Positions 1 through 13,070 of a stretch of 64,000 bases of DNA are shown one piece after another. Position 1 is the first letter of the stretch. Every line of letters starts with the position of its first letter. Origin of the DNA: Microplitis mediator. Lineage: Eukaryota; Arthropoda; Insecta; Hymenoptera; Braconidae. The stretch spans positions 8,866,001 through 8,930,000 of the forward strand of contig NC_079975.1 of the NCBI RefSeq assembly GCF_029852145.1, read 5' to 3'. The position numbers and the translations under genes were made by a program. Under the pieces are notes generated by a model, which saw only the letters and a list, made by a program, of their open reading frames with translations, had not been told where the DNA came from and made no database searches.

Positions 1-527
1 AATGAATACTGATGATAACATACATAACAAAGCAAAGTTTCATCTGTCAAATTAGTTGGAAATTGTATAACACATCTATATGTTATTTATATCATAAAAA
101 ACGTATAGCGATGTAGGATCTTAGGTTTCCATAACTTTTAGTCACGCAATCTTAGAACTGCCACGTACGTTCTCTCATTTCATTACATTAAAATTGAATT
201 AACTTTTATCAAATATCTCAGATTTCATAAAAATCTTACACTCTATTTTCATTTATTAAAGTTGATAATTTTCAAATTATAAGGAAAGAGTCATCGGGAT
301 TTTTTCATCAATAAAAAACATGATTACTTTCTCTAAGTAATGCTCTTAATACATTAGATCACATTCCGGATCGAACTAAAATTTTCTTATTTTTTTTTTT
401 CGCAGTTAAATATTTTTTTTTTTTTTAAATTACTAATAAGGCAACCCTGATAAGGATTCGATGAGGATATCCTGGTAAGGACCTGATGGCCTCATGTGTC
501 ATTAGCGTTGCATCCATATTAATTCCT

Positions 528-826
528 CCCCGGGTCAAAATATCGAGCCTCAATCTAGCCTCATCAAACTCAAGTAAGCCTCAATCCAGCCTCACTGAGT
601 AAAGAAAGCATTTAAAGCCTCAAATGATTCTCAAAGATCCTCAAGAAGCTTCGATGAGCCTCAAATGAACCTACTACTCGACTATGTAATTTAAATTCAA
701 TTAGTTTTATTTGAGGCTCCTGGATCACCATTTGAGGCTCAAAATGCTTTTTTTACTCAGTGAGGCTAGATTGAGGCTTACTTGGGTTCGATGAGGCTAG
801 ATTGAGGCTAGATATAGTGACCCGGG
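528..826. repeat. foldback MITE with CCCGGG ends
   Basis: Arms of about 86 nt (528-614 and 741-826) are inverted copies of each other with few mismatches, both starting CCCGGGTCA. Each arm is itself built from repeated AGCCTCAATCTAGCCTCA-like units, so the motif GCCTCA and its complement recur throughout. The spacer also contains GAGGCTC motifs. Related GATAAGGA-type words flank it on both sides, so the full element may be larger. Confidence 0.85.
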
Positions 827-2597
827 TCGTCAAGATGTCTCGATCTGGACCTTTTTTGAAATAAGTTTAACCTGATAAGGACCTTGTCAGATTTTCATGA
901 AAAATTCTAGTCGGGTTCACGTGTGAAGGTTAATTTGTAACTGACTGATAGATTAACTGGCTGTTTGTCTGTAAGTTTCTGTATCCTTTGGTATTGAAGT
1001 ATAAGTCAGTATTTTAGTAAAAAAGGGATTTTCAGAAAAATCGCAACTGGTTTAAACTTTAAGTAGGCGTAAAGGGTGGTCTTAAAAGATGACATAGAGA
1101 GGTGACATTTTTAAAAAAAGATATAGAGAGATCCAACGGGTCAGCGAGCGTAGAACTTAGCTACCGAGATAAGCCGACAAATACGTTGAGCAGGAAAAGT
1201 ATGAAAATTTAAAGGTTTAAAGATTTAAGTACAGACTCAAATATAAATAATTTTACGAAAAGAATTATATATACCTTTGGTGAGCGTGAAATTAAGAGAG
1301 TTGTAAAATAATAAAATTTGAGAGCATCTAGACTAGAAAACTGCACATTTGATGGGCAGGTTTAAAAAAAATTAAAATTTCAGAAAAGTTATATTTGAAT
1401 TTTCGAGTTTTATAATTATATGAGTCTAAAAGTATGTATTTGTAATCGTGTTTGTCTCTTGTACTGAACAGATATATTTTTAAATATAAGAAAAATTGTA
1501 AGGCACTTTTTCCAATCTTGAAGATAAATCAAGGGTCTGAAGGACTCTTAGTAAAGTGCCTATAGTGGTAGGTATTGCTAATTCAACAATACTCCATTCA
1601 GTTGGTTCAGATACTACATAATAAAAGTACCTGCTTGTATACAAATTTTTTTTTCCTTTTGAATAATACACACGTAGAATAAACTACACGGTAGCATATC
1701 ATCAGCACTTGTATTTTATTTCTCATTGAAAAATCAATATTTGAGGTTGCAGCGCCTCTCGAGCGCCGTTCGCTCGAGACGAATCTCAGTTGCCACGAAA
1801 ATCTGTGACGCGCCAACTCCCACGTTACGGTGTAACGGTAGAGGCCAGAGCTATCTCTGCCAAATTAAACTTCAAAAGACCAGTCAAGACAAATTAACGT
1901 CTGTGAGTGAGGATATTGTGATTAACGGGGTGACTTTATTATTTTAAAATAGTTGCGAAAATTAATTGAGTATTCTACTTAAATAATATTTTTAAAAATA
2001 CTTTCTATTATATCTTTTGACGTTATACTGTCAATGTTATCGCTTGAAAACGTTCACTTAAGCCGCGCCATCTTGGAAAATTTTAGCGCCCTCTCTATTA
2101 TTTATATGTCCTTCAATCCTATGTAGTAAACTTATACAATAGATATCCACCTGTTATGACTTTACTATTTTATGATAAAAAATTTATTCAGCAGAACAAG
2201 TCATCATATTTCTATCGAGATTTTACTTATTTATTTACTAAATATTTTTAAATCAAACAAATTTAATACTTTTTTTTAAATTTATTTTTACCGGGATTGG
2301 GTTAATAAAAGCTCTGTAAATATATATTTATATATGTTTATAAACTTTAATTCAAAAATTAAATTAAAATTTATAAACAAAAAAATCCTCCACATTAATT
2401 TTTTAAAATTATTTTAAAAAATAACTATACATAATTAAATTAACACTTGCACTTTCGTACTGGAAATTATTCCAAAGCCCAGGAGTGCAAATGACAAATT
2501 TCATTGGCATGTCAACAGTATTTTTTTAAAAATATGCCATTAAATTATTTAAAATTATAATTTCTTAATTAATGTTTTAAATTATCAAAAATACCCC

Positions 2598-3141
2598 CAT
2601 GAAAAAAATTTATAAGAAAAATATATATTAAAATATATTTTTCATATAAAAAAAATACATAAAAAATATATAAATATATATAAAATATGTATAAAAAATA
2701 TATTTTAAATAGCTAACTTTTGGCCGATTTTCGTATATATTTTATATATTTCGAATGTATTTTAAGTATATTAAAAATATATCTTAGAACATATAAACAA
2801 TACATGTATAAAAACAAAGAAAAATATATTAACAATATATTTCAAATATATAAAAAATAGATTTTTATTTTAACTAACCAACCTAGGAAAAACATATATA
2901 AAATTTAGATAAAAAATATATTTTTTATATATGTTTTTTATATTTCCATAATTATGTTTTTTATGTACTCTAAGATATATATTTTTAATAGATTTAAAAT
3001 ATATACGAAAATCGGCCAAAAGATAGCTATTTAAAATATATTTTTTATACATATTTATATATTTTTTATGTATTTTTTTGATATGAAAAATATATTTTTT
3101 TTATATTTTAACATTTATTTTGTTTACAAATTTTTTTCATG
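2598..3141. repeat. AT-rich foldback element
   Basis: Arms 2598-2745 and 2997-3141 are inverted copies, best seen in TAGCTA...TTTTGGCCGATTTTCGTATA on the left and its complement on the right. Ends are CATGAAAAAAATT and AATTTTTTTCATG. The loop is also AT palindromic. No coding sequence is seen. Confidence 0.8.
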
Positions 3142-6100
3142 TAGGTAGTTTACTAAAAACTAGCTTTAAATTTCGATTAACTGTAGAATATAAGCAGAAT
3201 CCTGAATCATAAGCCTACTCTACTAAAGTATTCTACTCAATAATTTTTTTTTTTAACTTTAATGATTCTAGAGTAATAAAAAAAAAGTATACTTATCATT
3301 GCGCTTACTTAGTCTTGTACTTAATATTTAATTGATCATACAGTATATAATTTTAAAAATGCACTATAAGGCTTTAATTAAGTGAAGAAGCTTATGCGGA
3401 ATATTTTATCAAAAATAATTCTATAGACAAACAAAATTTTTACTAAAAAAATTTTTTTTAATTAAATTAAAAATCAACATCAGCTTTAATCGATTCAACA
3501 AATACCGTTTGAGTTATCGAACCTATGGAGTAGAAAAATTTAATTAAGAAAAAAAATAAAATAAACTATAATATTGATATAAAAAATATAAAACAGTCAA
3601 GCAATTGAAATTTCGAGCGGCAGTTGATTGTCGAAAACGTTCAAACTAATTGAAAGATATATTTCTATACAACTCGAGCTGTAATTAATGATCCAGGCTG
3701 CAGTAATATCTATAATTCTAATTGCGTTATAGACCCTAATTTCGAACCGAGTAATATTAAATGCCATAAATATGCAAATAAATTAAATTTTCAAATTAAC
3801 CGATTGATAATCTCGTAATTTAAATAAAAATGATTTATAATTTATCAATAATTGCTGTAATTATGAGAATATCAAATAAGTGACAAAACATATGTCTATT
3901 AGCCATACATTTATGTACATAATATTTAAAATAATCAATTTCTACCGACAACAGTGGCATATAGTAAATCGATTCCTATGTCGTAGCGCAAGCGCACAAA
4001 AACAAATACGACGATCGGCAAATGACATTCCTGAACTTTCATATAAAGCATTCTAGCATAAAATAAATAAATAATCGAGAATTTAAGTAATCCAATAATT
4101 GACATATTAAAAATATCCCTTGTCGTGTCAATATTACAGTAAACAAAAAATCCTTTGAGGGTTGACGACCTCGCATACGCAAAACAGCTCGTAAATAGAT
4201 GCCCTGTTTTGTATACTCTTCTATAACATGACCTGCACATACTAAAACTAATTTTTTTTGTGTATACATAAAAACACATTACCTTCTTTTACTACGCCTT
4301 CTATTCGAATTAGATTCCATTTATCACGTTATTTTATTGCACATTATTTAGATCTGACACAATGTTACGAGGATATCACATGCCTCCTAACAAATATCCT
4401 CCTAAATTATAGACATCACCTTTTCTTGGAGCTGTATAAATTTTTAAGGACTTATTATATTTCTCGGGTCAAAAAATTAGATCTGTTTTAAAATAAATGA
4501 TAAATTTCAATGTTTTTTCTTGAATTTAAGTTTATAAATTATATTTATTTTATATAAGAATTTAATCTGTTTTTGCCCGTACTATTCCTTATCCGGCCAG
4601 TATCAGAGTTATTTTCGTATGATATTTAGTCTCTTTTAAGGGGGTGGGGGGTAGTGGCTAAATCGTGAAAAAATCTTTTTTTTATGAATTTTTTTTAGGC
4701 GTATGGATTGAGCTAATTTATTAAAACCTTTTGAACATTATTAAGTATATATTCAACAACATTAGGTAATTTTTTTTTGTAAAAGTATCCGCAAACAAGC
4801 CGGTGACGGAGCTTTTCCCAGAACGTCTTAAAAAAAGATGATTTGCGGTGAGCAGTGTATCTCAGCTGGAAATTATCTGAAATAAAAAACTATTGAAATT
4901 TAGTCAAAGCTGGAACGCTCCCTGATTATTTTTTTTTAATTTTATCATTTTTTAATGGTCATTTAAAGTAAAAATTGCTATTTTTTACGAAAATTTGCGC
5001 CGTTTTGGAGGTGGAAAACACCTTTGATGTAAAAAAAAGTTCTAAAACTCAAAGTTGGGGGGAGGTATTTTATACGTAGAAAGTGTGTACCAAATTTGAA
5101 ATAAATCGGTAATTTAGTTTTTAAATAGCAGTGCTCACGGACTATGCTCTTGATATTTGAAACATGCTAATGCGCTTTGGTAATAAGATGTCACAAGAAT
5201 TCTGATGGTTTCTAATTCCAAAATATTTTCGACTTTATCCAGTAAATAAGGAAAATTTCTTGATATTTTAAGTTATTTTATTACTTTAATTCAATACTAT
5301 AAATATTTAGTCAAGACAACTAGAACATGAAGCTGTCAAACTTTCATTAACTGGCGACATTTTTAAACAAAAGACACTAAATAAATATTAAAGAAATCAT
5401 AATCAATTCTGTAACTTAATAGATTTTTTATAAATATTGCTCATTAATAAAAATATTACAAGTCCATGATTTAATCTAGTTTTGTCTTTGCAAATTTTCA
5501 GAACTAAAATTTTTTAAAGTTCAAGAATTAATCTAGTTGTGTCTGCCCGTAACGCAATTGTTTTTTAAAACAACAGATCAAAAACAGCTTGAAATTTTTA
5601 TAAAAGATCAAAAACAGATCAAATAGTCCAATTAGACTAAAATCAGATTAAATTTTTCGGTTCGGGTAGATCAAAAACAGATTAAAAATTTAATTGAAGT
5701 TCAATAACAGACCAAGTTGGCCAAATACCGTCCAGTCAGACTAAAATCAGATCAAATTTTTCGACCCGGGTTATAACGCAGTGACTATGCTTAACATTAT
5801 TGCTAAATTTTTTTTCAATTTCCGTATATAATCTAAACTTGTACATAGGGGAGGATAGGGGGTAAACCGGTACTTTTCACAAATATAGCACTGAGTTTTT
5901 TTTTAATTCGATTACCCAAGTTTCTAAAATTATGGCATTATTCAAAGACAATTTCGCAAATTTAGAATCTTATTCTTCTTTTTTTTATTTAAGAAAATAT
6001 ATTATTATTTTACTTTTTTTGTGTATCAATTATTTTTGCTCAAACAATAAATTTTATAAATATTATATCTGTCAATTTCATTGACATTTATTTACAAGTT

Positions 6101-6719
6101 TATTCGAGAAAATAATGTCGAAATAATGTAATTGCTGTTTTAACTCAGTTCTTTATTTTGCGTGCCTTGGGTGCCGACGCGCTTAGGGTGTTCAATAGCC
6201 TCTTAAAACAATCAGTGATTTCTGACCGTTTCGTTGACATGAAATCGTATCTGTTTTTAATGTCATACATTTCAAAGTTATAATAAGCCAATTAATTCAA
6301 AGACAAGACTAAAAAACAAGTTTGATGTTATTTTAAGTCGATTTATTATAATGGTCAGTGCGAAAATTTATTTTGTCGTACATTCATAATACGTTTTCTG
6401 TATGTACGTCTGTACGTTGACACGATCACTGATAAGAAACGCAACAAACCAATTGAATTCTTTCTTCAATAAGTAATTAATTTTGTAGAATATAACCCTA
6501 AAAAATATCAGAGAGATTAGAATATCGCAGAGAAGTATATATAACAGAAAATCGCAGAGAATTTTATAGTAAAAATTACCCAAAAATTTTAGGTAACAGT
6601 CAGAAATGTATTTGAATGCTTACGGAATTTTTGATAAATTTAGTAGATGGACTTTTTTTATTATTGGTAACGGTGATATATTCAGACAATTATTTTGTTA
6701 TATATATTTTAGAAAATTA

Positions 6720-7039
6720 CACTGAGAGAAAAAACAACTTTTGTGAAAACAATATTTTTTCGAGTAATAGATTGATATGTGATTGCATTATTAACCTCAT
6801 ATCTAGCGCGAAGAATCATTTTCTTGACAGAAGAAAATCAAAATTTTTTTACACTACTGCAAATAAAAAGAAGATCAACGTATCTTGAAATGAACTTGGA
6901 TTTCTTTCACCAAGAAAATTACTTTGAATGGAATCTTCAAATTTTTAAACCAAAAATATATTAGATCGGAAATTTTTATAGCATAATTTCTTGTGGTCAC
7001 AATATACAATGATTCGAAAAGATTATTTTTCTCTCAGTG
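6720..7039. repeat. MITE with CACTGAGAGAAAAA ends
   Basis: The left end CACTGAGAGAAAAA and right end TTTTTCTCTCAGTG are inverted copies, 320 bp apart. The interior contains short AGAAAATCAAAATTTT-type words and no conserved open frame. Confidence 0.75.
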
Positions 7040-8480
7040 CAACATGTTTTCATTTTGTTGTTACTGAGTGATTGCATGTATATACCCCACCCACTTTTTT
7101 CCAGCTTTCTTTTAATTTAAATTTTGAGCTTTAAAATGAATCTCCAAAATGATTTGTAAAAAAAAAATGATTACACGCCTTTTTGGTTCAGAGAAGATTA
7201 CCAAAGTCAAAAGGGCGTATAGAAATGACAGCCTTTTTGGAATTAGTAACGCAATATACAAAAAAAATTTATCTATATATTATAATTTAAATAATTAGCT
7301 GCCCATATTTAATGTCATTAAGCATATTTATTGCGCAGCTATGTAAAGGTAATACGATCCAATGAAAAAATTAATTAATTTTGTTTATTTTAATTAAAAT
7401 AATTTAATATATTTAATCCAAAAGTACTCGAGTTATTTTAATCAAAATTAATTAATAATATTTTCTGAATAGCATACGAAATTTTTTTTCTACTTTATAA
7501 ATAACAAAATCATATGCGTACAAAATATTTGAATGAATATTTTTTTTTTAATTTATTTTTAATAAAACTCATACATTAATTAATTCACGCTAATGAACAA
7601 TAATCTCTATAATGCTCATAAAATTACTTTTCAAATAGACAATAGAAATTGTATAATATAGATTTAACGTTTTCATTTTTTTTTTTTTTATGAAAAGGGA
7701 ACGTTTTAATAATCTATGCAATTATTGAGCTTTCACATTTTTTTTAAATTATTCTTTATCGTAATGATTTTTCCACGATTAATTTTTTTATTTTACGAAA
7801 AGATATTTTCCGAAATTACTTCATTATTAATAGTTGATAGATACTCACTAAAAAAACTTGTGATTAATTTGTATAAATCAAGTGTTTTGAATAATAATCA
7901 TTTGCAATTCTATTTTTTATTCATTTTATTCATTCAGCAGATTGTCAGTGCAATAATTCATGCAACGGAATATCATGACAACAAGTGCCGTTGTGATAAA
8001 AAATGATGTATTTATAATTGAGAATGATTTGAAATGAAAAATATATTGATTTAAACTAAAAAACCATACTGAATATCATATTGACAGATGAAATTAATAT
8101 TCAATTTATGAAAGTCAGTCGGACAATTTCGAAACAAATTATTTTTTTATTGACAAAATACATTTAATTAATTTTTTTCATAAAAAAATCGACCCGCCCA
8201 ATGTGTGATATATCATAAGTTAGTTTTGTTATTATATATTTTTATAGAGTAAAAATATATAATAAAAATTTACAGCAGCATTCACATAAATGTGAAAAAA
8301 TGTTACACTTCAAACTTCAGTGAAGTTGACGCATAATCGAAATAATTTAACAGTTTTAAAAAGTTTATATCGTAAAAAATACTGTCAGTATAATATTTTT
8401 AAAAGTTTAATAATTTTTGTCATGTCCAAGTGAACGAGTCATAAAAAATCCTCAAATTAAACAAAAACAAAAAATTAGTA

Positions 8481-9633
8481 CACTGTAAAAAATTTGCTGA
8501 GTGAATCTGGAGTGGATAATTTTTTATTTATTTAATTTCCCCAGAGTCAATTTCACTCCGAAGAGGAGTTTCGAAAAATATTGTAGTAGTTGTAACTTAT
8601 AATTAATATCACTTATACACTACAATAATAACACACTTAAAATAGAAATAATAACAGCACAATTAACAGTAGTAAAAGAAAAGCAATCAAAGATATAGTT
8701 TATTGAAACACAAGATGTATGCTGTTAAGATGTCAAATTAAGACTGACTGACTCTAGTCGCGCATCTATAAAACAAGAGAAGAAGGCATTTGTTTTCTAG
8801 CTATTCAAATATTTTAAAAGATCAGTTTCACATTCGTTACAATCTTAATTATAAAACAAATTACTAATACATAGTGAGCTTAGATCTTTGTTATTTTGAC
8901 ATTTATATTGAGTACGGAAATAATTACGAACTCTGTCCATATATTCACGCGAAATGATTTTTAAAAATTATAAGCGGTTGACAATAAAACGAACAAATAT
9001 AATTCCACTGAGTCACAAACTGTCGTATGATTTACAATACACCATTTAAATATAATAGAAACCTAAACATTCAAACCTTCTCAATAAGACAATTTGTAGA
9101 TAAATTGAGAAAAATATACGTAGCCCGAACGGGGAATCGAACCCAGACTTTGTCGGTATCGCGCCGAGTGCTCTCCCAGTTGAGCCACACATCAATCATA
9201 CCACGAGATAACATTTCATATTGTACCAAAATATCAAATATTCCCATAAAAATCATCTCACTATTGCTGTTCAATAATTTAATATTTTCACTATGTATTA
9301 TATGTATGAAATTATAATTTAGTGAGTTACTAAAACATTTTATAAATTAAAAACATAAGATTTTAAATTTAATTATTAATATCTGAATCAATTATCTATT
9401 GAAATAATTATGTTCCTAATTAACGCCTGTTTCTATTAAATATCAATTTAATTAAATATTAAAACTCAGACCGGAGTGAATGCACATTGAAATAAAATCC
9501 GCGTCACTCCGCCCAGAAAAAATCCCTATTCACTCCGCATGTGGAGTGATTTTTTTTTAAACCCCGGAACTCCGAGTGACGGAGTGAATTTGAATTTGAA
9601 TAAAATTCGGGTCACTCCTGATTTTTTACAGTG
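8481..9633. repeat. CACTGTAAAAA MITE (GGAGTGA family), interrupted
   Basis: Ends CACTGTAAAAAA and TTTTTTACAGTG. Outer parts 8481-8570 and 9463-9633 are full of GGAGTGA/TCACTCC words and align with the uninterrupted copy at 35053-35361 in the opposite orientation. The middle, about 8571-9462, is foreign to that copy and carries the tRNA-like sequence at 9122-9196, so it is a nested insertion. Confidence 0.8.
9122..9196 (-). pseudogene. tRNA-like Pol III relic
   Basis: On the minus strand an A box (TGGCTCAACTGGG, near 9176-9188) and a perfect B box (GGTTCGATTCC, 9136-9146) sit at tRNA spacing, with a good D stem (GCTC/GAGC) and partial anticodon and T stems. The 3' acceptor half TTCGGGC has no complementary 5' half, and position 33 is not T, so it cannot fold as a working tRNA. 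It is a tRNA pseudogene or the head of a SINE. Confidence 0.7.
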
Positions 9634-10194
9634 TAAGCACTATATCCTAACTGAAATTTTATTCTGCCCTACACTTTATACCTTTGAATAATATATAAAA
9701 ATTCATTATGTCACTAAATAATTTATCAATTAATAAAAAATACATATCTGTGAATTATTAATAACATTAAAATTAAAATAGCTATAAACTATAAATTGCG
9801 AGAAGAATGGACGATTATTACTATCATCGCAAAAATTTATCATCTTTCCATCTGATTTAACTGAGATGAATCATAGACAGAATAAACGAGTGCAACATTA
9901 TTTTCAACTGACATATATTTCCCAAGAGTGCCAGATCCTCGTTGTTTACGTTATTCTGTATTCCTCCATTTTGTCTTTATCCTCACTGTTTTTTATTTTT
10001 ATTTGTTTTTTTTTTTTCCTGCCTTTCTCATATACACGCTCAGCAAGCACGAAAACATCAACTTCTACAAACAATCATTTTGTACATGTAGATAGATATA
10101 TTTGTATTCTGATAATAAACGTACAAAACAGAACTAGTGTTTTATAGATCAAATCAGACAATGTATTAATCAGACAATGAAATTGATAAGATTA

Positions 10195-10485
10195 CTCTGT
10201 AAAAAATTTTAGGACCCGGTGTAGGGTAGTCATAGAAATATTTAAATGTTTAAGACACTATTTAATTTATAAATAAATGGAATATAGTTATTAATTAATC
10301 AAAATTGTTGCTCATTAATCAAAAGTATTACGAGTTACGCGGAATGGTGTAAAAAATTAGATTGCATCGTGTTAAAATTACACGGATAGATAATTTACAC
10401 CGAGGATTTTTCACACCGTTATTCCACACTACACGGCCGTGTAAAGTTCTCGGGGGCCATTTTTACACCAAAGTTTTTTACAGTG
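10195..10485. repeat. MITE with CTGTAAAAAA ends (GGTGTAAA family)
   Basis: The left end CTCTGTAAAAAATTTTAGG and right end AAGTTTTTTACAGTG are inverted. The interior has TTACACGG/CCGTGTAA words and a TTGCTCATTAATCAAAA segment shared with 20269-20636 and 62860-63712. A partial relative is at 11476-11593. Confidence 0.8.
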
Positions 10486-10492
10486 TATACCC

Positions 10493-10624
10493 ATACGAAA
10501 AAAATATATATCCGGATGTATCCGGGCAAATCTAGAATATGTCGCATATGTGCAACATAAATATAAATATATGTCTCATATGCAGATTTGCCTGAATATA
10601 TCCGGATATATATTTTTTTCGTAT
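10493..10624. repeat. short palindromic element, ATACGAAAAAAATATATATC ends
   Basis: 132-bp near-perfect palindrome starting ATACGAAAA and ending TTTTCGTAT, with CCGGAT and GGCAAATCT near the centre. A second copy of 123 bp is at 27377-27499. Confidence 0.85.
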
Positions 10625-10761
10625 AGGTACGCCCTTTTAACTTTCCAAAAATTTTAGGTTTAAAGTGAGTCCCTAAAATAATTAGTAATTTAGGAAGCTC
10701 TTCAAAGCCAAAAGGGCGTATAAAAATATAAGTCCTTTTGGAATTAGCAACGCGATATACA

Positions 10762-11236
10762 TACACGGTAAGAAATATTTTGTGGATATCACTATGCCAG
10801 TATGGGCGTGAACGCCATACTCCTTGGCATCGAAGATTTTTATAGGTTATAAAATTGTATGCATAGATGATTCAACCATTGTGGGAATAGTAACATTGGC
10901 AATAGTTGTCACGGACGCCGCAATGTCAGTATGGCCGTCAGGCCCAACTGCGTTGTCGTATCCACATTGCTTCTGGCAGATAATTATGGCGGGAAAAACT
11001 AGTAGCATTGTGCCCTCGGCATTGTAGTATGGGTCTCAGGGCCATGCTGTTTCGCCGTGTCTGCTATGCATACGTGTGAGCAATACAATAGCTCCAGTAC
11101 TATACAGTATAGTAAATAACGCCATACTTCTGGGACTCGTTATAATACTGTCTTGGAATATTTCACATACTATTTTAGTATCTGTCTTGAGACCATACCC
11201 GCATGGTGTTGAACGCCATGCATTTCTTACCATGTA
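10762..11236 (+). repeat. TACACGGTAAGAAAT element, copy 1
   Basis: TIRs TACACGGTAAGAAAT and ATTTCTTACCATGTA bound 475 bp. The interior is built of imperfect GTATGG...CCATAC palindromes. Open frames on both strands are short and lack domain features, so it appears non-coding. It lies in inverted orientation to the copy at 13071-13615. Confidence 0.85.
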
Positions 11237-12253
11237 CATTGTGAGTTTGCATTACTTTGCATTTGATTAATGAATACAGTTTTACTTGCGATGAACAATT
11301 TTTTCAATTGAAAATACTTGACATCGTATTTTTCTATTGATTCAGTTATATTAGTGTATTTTTCTATCAATCATTATGAAAGAAATTAAGTTGATAAGTT
11401 TTAAGTTAAAGTAAAATTTATAAATTTTAATATTAAACACAGTTATATCGGGTCATTTTTATCTATAGATCATGTAATACCGAATGGTGTGAAAAATTAA
11501 CCGCTTGATATTTCATAGCGAAAAAATTTCATACCGAGGAAACCGTGTAAAATCCTCGGGGACCATTTTCACACGGAATGTTTTTTAAAGTGTAATTAAA
11601 ATAAAATATTTATCGATTTTATTTTCTCGATAAAACCGGATATGAGATAAAATATTAACCGTTATAATAAAGATGAATTATAGCTTAATAAGTCTAAGGT
11701 ATAAAGCATACGAAGAAATAAAGAACCCTCGTTAAGATTTCGTAGCTTAAATTGTCTATCTCTATCACTAAACTTCGATAATGTCCGTCGTAACAGACAA
11801 GCTGAAGTTTATGCCTAATGAGACTAATTTCATGTCTTTTCCGCTCTCACTATATCTATGCACCCACATATATCTATGTTATATTCGACCTCGTTTATAC
11901 CATAAAATAACGGAAGCTTAACAGTTTGTCTTAAACACCGTATTTTTCTAGAATTTAAGATATTTTATCACTTTTTTTCTCTTTATACAAATTATTATCC
12001 AAGATAATAATTACGCTACGAAATTATTATCACTAAATTATTATAATACTTGAGCTAGATTTAATTTGCTGCGATATAAAGTGATATTTAAGTAAAGAAT
12101 GTGCTTTTATATAAACAAAGCATGTCATTATATATAAAGGAACAGAGTAGTAGTTTAACGAGAGGTTTATGTCTGTGTATGACATATTGTTGGTAATGCT
12201 TGAAAACCGCTGTACCACACTTTGCAATAAGGCTTAGTATTATATGCTGTCAT

Positions 12254-12292
12254 ATTATATATATATATATATACATATATGTATATATATAT
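12254..12292. repeat. TA microsatellite
   Basis: Run of TA dinucleotides with a few interruptions. Confidence 0.9.
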
Positions 12293-13070
12293 GCATGTTA
12301 AGTTGATGAAAGCGTGTTAGAGTACAGCCATCTACAAATTTTAGAATTTCATAAGAACTTTATTACTAGCGCTATCCATCAGACTGTCACAACCTGCGCT
12401 TTTTAAAGCACAAATATTGTATGCACGAAATGTCTACTCGTCTTATAAAATAATGACCCTAAATAATAATCCGTGTTACTGAAAAAAAAAAAAATAATAA
12501 ATAAGTAAAGCTATGTTTCATTTTTGTTTGTAATTTTCATCTATTTCTCAACATGATTGTGAAGATCCTAATTTAGTCACATTTAATTGGTTTTATTTAA
12601 TATCATCACTTCACTCAATATTTTATCACAGTCAGTGCGAATTAGTAGTTTTATAGCTGAGCAGACTATCTATCGGTCAGACAACTCGTGCTTCGATCGA
12701 CAGCTCTCTGTGACATGATCAAACCACATCGTTTGTTCAACCGCTGTGACGGACCGACTATTACATCCTCGCTACCATTGTTACAAATTCGTTAGTTATG
12801 AAGAAATTGCTTTGATGATATACTTCATGGACAGAGGCTTAAGTAAAGTTTAGTGGAAACCGAAAATAAACAAAATTTCCCAACTCATTTCGTTTACATT
12901 CATGTAGTAGTAATGGAAAATAAAATTTTATTGGTAACCAAAATCATTTTTCATTATGGGAAAAAAAGTCTTTTTTGATGCAGGATTAAATCAAAATAGC
13001 GCGTAAATAATGAATCCTGATTGTATGAAATTTTTGAATAATCTTTTTAATATCTATTAAATGTTCAAAA

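Noticed and set aside
1726..1947. 73-codon frame with four cysteines, considered as an upstream agrin exon
   Set aside because: The cysteine spacing does not fit an FS domain or any agrin N-terminal domain, and no matching phase-1 donor context is convincing. It is kept only as a GC-rich island.
7716..8006. 96-codon hydrophobic frame, considered as a signal-peptide first exon
   Set aside because: The composition is that of translated AT-rich DNA (Phe, Ile, Leu, Lys, Asn), with no promoter or donor signal distinguishing it.
9122..9196. Functional tRNA gene on the minus strand
   Set aside because: The 5' acceptor half does not complement the 3' half, position 33 is not T, and the T stem has a mismatch.
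10824..11270. Frames of 64-67 codons, with near-identical peptides again at 12986-13231 and 13369-13710
   Set aside because: They lie in the two inverted copies of one TACACGGTAAGAAAT element. Frames occur on both strands and none resembles a transposase, so these are shadows of a shared repeat.
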